Part shown: positions 63,356-64,000 of the stretch, piece after piece
How positions within the stretch are numbered: the stretch's first letter is position 1
Layout: every line of letters begins with the position of its first letter
Source of the DNA: Actinomadura violacea
GTDB lineage: Bacteria; Actinomycetota; Actinomycetes; Streptosporangiales; Streptosporangiaceae
NCBI RefSeq assembly: GCF_017573465.1
Contig: NZ_JAGEPF010000005.1
Span: 248,001-312,000 of the forward strand
Reading direction: 5' to 3'
Length of the DNA: 64,000 nt
Notes under the pieces: model-generated
Database searches by the model: none
Told to the model about the DNA's origin: nothing
The model's input: the letters and a program-made list of their open reading frames with translations, nothing else
Position numbers and translations under genes: made by a program

Positions 63356-64000
63356 GTGACGCCCCCCGACCGCGAGCCGTCCCCGGCCGTCCGCGAGGAC
63401 GCGCCCGGGGACGTCCCGGCACGTCCCGAGAAGGCCCCGGCGCGAAAGCAGGACGTCCCGCAGGACGCAAAGGACGTCTTGCAGGACACGGCGGACGTCC
63501 CACAGGACGTCAAGGACGTCCAAGGGGCCGCGAAAGACGTCCCGCAGAACGCGGAGAACGTCCCGCAGGACACGAAAGGCGTCTCGCAGGGCGCGCAAGA
63601 CGTCCGGGAGGACGGGGAAGACGTCCCACAAGACGCGAGCGATGTCCCGCAGGACGCTGAGGACGTCCCGCAGGACGCGAGGGACGTCTCCGCGCGGCGG
63701 CGCGGAGACGTCCTGGCGGGGCCGGGGGCCGGGCCTCGGGTGCGGGGTCGGTTGCGGCCGTTGCCGCTGGTCGTGGCGCTGGTCCTGCTGGCGGCGACGC
63801 TGCTGGCGGGCCTGGTGGTGGGCGCGGCCGGGCTGCCGGTCTCGGGGATCCTGGCGGCGCTCGCCGACAAGGTCCCGTTCGTGCACGTCGACAGCGGGTT
63901 CAGCGTCGTCGACGAGAACGTGCTGTTCCAGCTGCGGGTGCCGCGGGTGCTGATGGCGGCGCTGGTCGGCGGGATGCTGTCGATGGCGGGCGCGGGATAC
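63356..64000 (+). CDS. FecCD/BtuC-type permease with repetitive N terminus (3' partial)
   Basis: Open to the end of the window; 215 residues visible. Residues 1-131 are hydrophilic and include twelve heptads. Hydrophobic sequence begins near residue 136 (LPLVVALVLLAATLLAGLVVG), then ends in the FecCD signature LFQLRVPRVLMAALVGGMLSMAGAGY, so the permease is a real BtuC-like protein with an extra cytoplasmic N-terminal tail. GTG at 63356 has GAAGGA upstream and follows the BtuF stop by 25 bases. Together they make a corrinoid-type importer; an ATPase gene is expected beyond the window. The frame is easy to overlook since it has no stop in the window. Confidence 0.88.
   Translation, partial: MTPPDREPSPAVREDAPGDVPARPEKAPARKQDVPQDAKDVLQDTADVPQDVKDVQGAAKDVPQNAENVPQDTKGVSQGAQDVREDGEDVPQDASDVPQDAEDVPQDARDVSARRRGDVLAGPGAGPRVRGRLRPLPLVVALVLLAATLLAGLVVGAAGLPVSGILAALADKVPFVHVDSGFSVVDENVLFQLRVPRVLMAALVGGMLSMAGAGY
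63452..63703 (+). repeat. Twelve 21-bp repeats coding DVPQDAx heptads
   Basis: Twelve in-frame 21-base units (252 bases) within the permease gene. Consensus heptad D-V-P-Q-D-A-(K/E/R/S/Q), with drift (for example residues 75-81 GVSQGAQ and 82-88 DVREDGE; the last one, DVSARRR, is degenerate). Codon variation differs between copies, so the repeat is not a very recent expansion, yet the frame is kept. Acidic, Pro/Gln-containing, and predicted disordered. Confidence 0.95.

Noticed and set aside
63642..63953. 103-codon frame starting MSRRTLR inside the permease gene
   Set aside because: Out-of-frame shadow; the frame from 63356 gives the FecCD signature and regular heptads.

Overview
The window is about 73% GC with strong third-position GC bias, dense same-strand operons joined by 1-4 base ATGA/GTGA overlaps, and several gene types typical of actinomycetes: F420-dependent LLM and Ddn-like oxidoreductases, an SAV2177-type methyltransferase, BlaI/M56 pairs, many TetR regulators and a bacterial CYP51 operon. 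It most resembles a chromosomal segment of a Streptosporangiales-type actinomycete such as Actinomadura. The genus is inference. I found no rRNA, tRNA, insertion sequence, phage gene or CRISPR array.

Layout. 1-3.8 kb: end of a phosphotransferase gene, then a PadR-ATPase-permease antimicrobial-type ABC export operon. 3.9-7.8 kb: a small catabolic group (Ddn-like F420 enzyme, three SDRs, an enoyl-CoA hydratase) whose two outer promoters share an identical TTGTATCAAGTATC element. 7.8-13 kb: MFS exporter with divergent MocR regulator, two BlaI repressors around an M56 peptidase, and a DedA protein. 13.1-17.8 kb: glycosyltransferase, methyltransferase, DUF72 protein, and a BtrH-like protein behind a MerR-type promoter. 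17.8-23.8 kb: an acyl-CoA operon (three acyl-CoA dehydrogenases) plus fadD with a divergent TetR. 23.8-26.2 kb: a solute-binding lipoprotein with a membrane partner. 26.2-29.9 kb: metH behind an S-adenosylhomocysteine riboswitch. 30-32.6 kb: aromatic-type FAD monooxygenase and an MBL-fold protein. 32.7-36.2 kb: a complete osmoprotectant-type ABC transporter. 36.3-39.9 kb: PucR-like regulator, HSL-type esterase, KstD-like flavoprotein.

40-50.6 kb is the most coherent block: a FabG3-like hydroxysteroid dehydrogenase, DapB-like protein, carboxymuconolactone-decarboxylase-like protein, 3-hydroxyisobutyrate-dehydrogenase-like protein, aldehyde dehydrogenase, NTF2-like protein, [3Fe-4S] ferredoxin, CYP51, SDR, a second P450 and TetR. 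This matches the gene content of the Mycobacterium tuberculosis cyp51 region (Rv0763c-Rv0771, from memory). Its divergent promoter carries two GGACA-NN-TGTCC palindromes and a perfect 16-bp palindrome that fits the KstR consensus, so the operon is probably a sterol or steroid-like substrate module. 50.6-56 kb holds an unknown conserved-looking protein, a six-unit degenerate tandem repeat, a reductase of the PDR/VanB type, and an accessory-looking patch. 56-62.2 kb has an MFS/TetR pair, an esterase, small unknown genes, an LLM enzyme and a VOC/TetR pair with duplicated operators. The end (62.2-64 kb) is a cobalamin riboswitch, a BtuF-like lipoprotein and the start of a FecCD permease with an unusual twelve-copy heptapeptide repeat at its N terminus. 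B12 uptake here and B12-dependent MetH make a functional link across the window.
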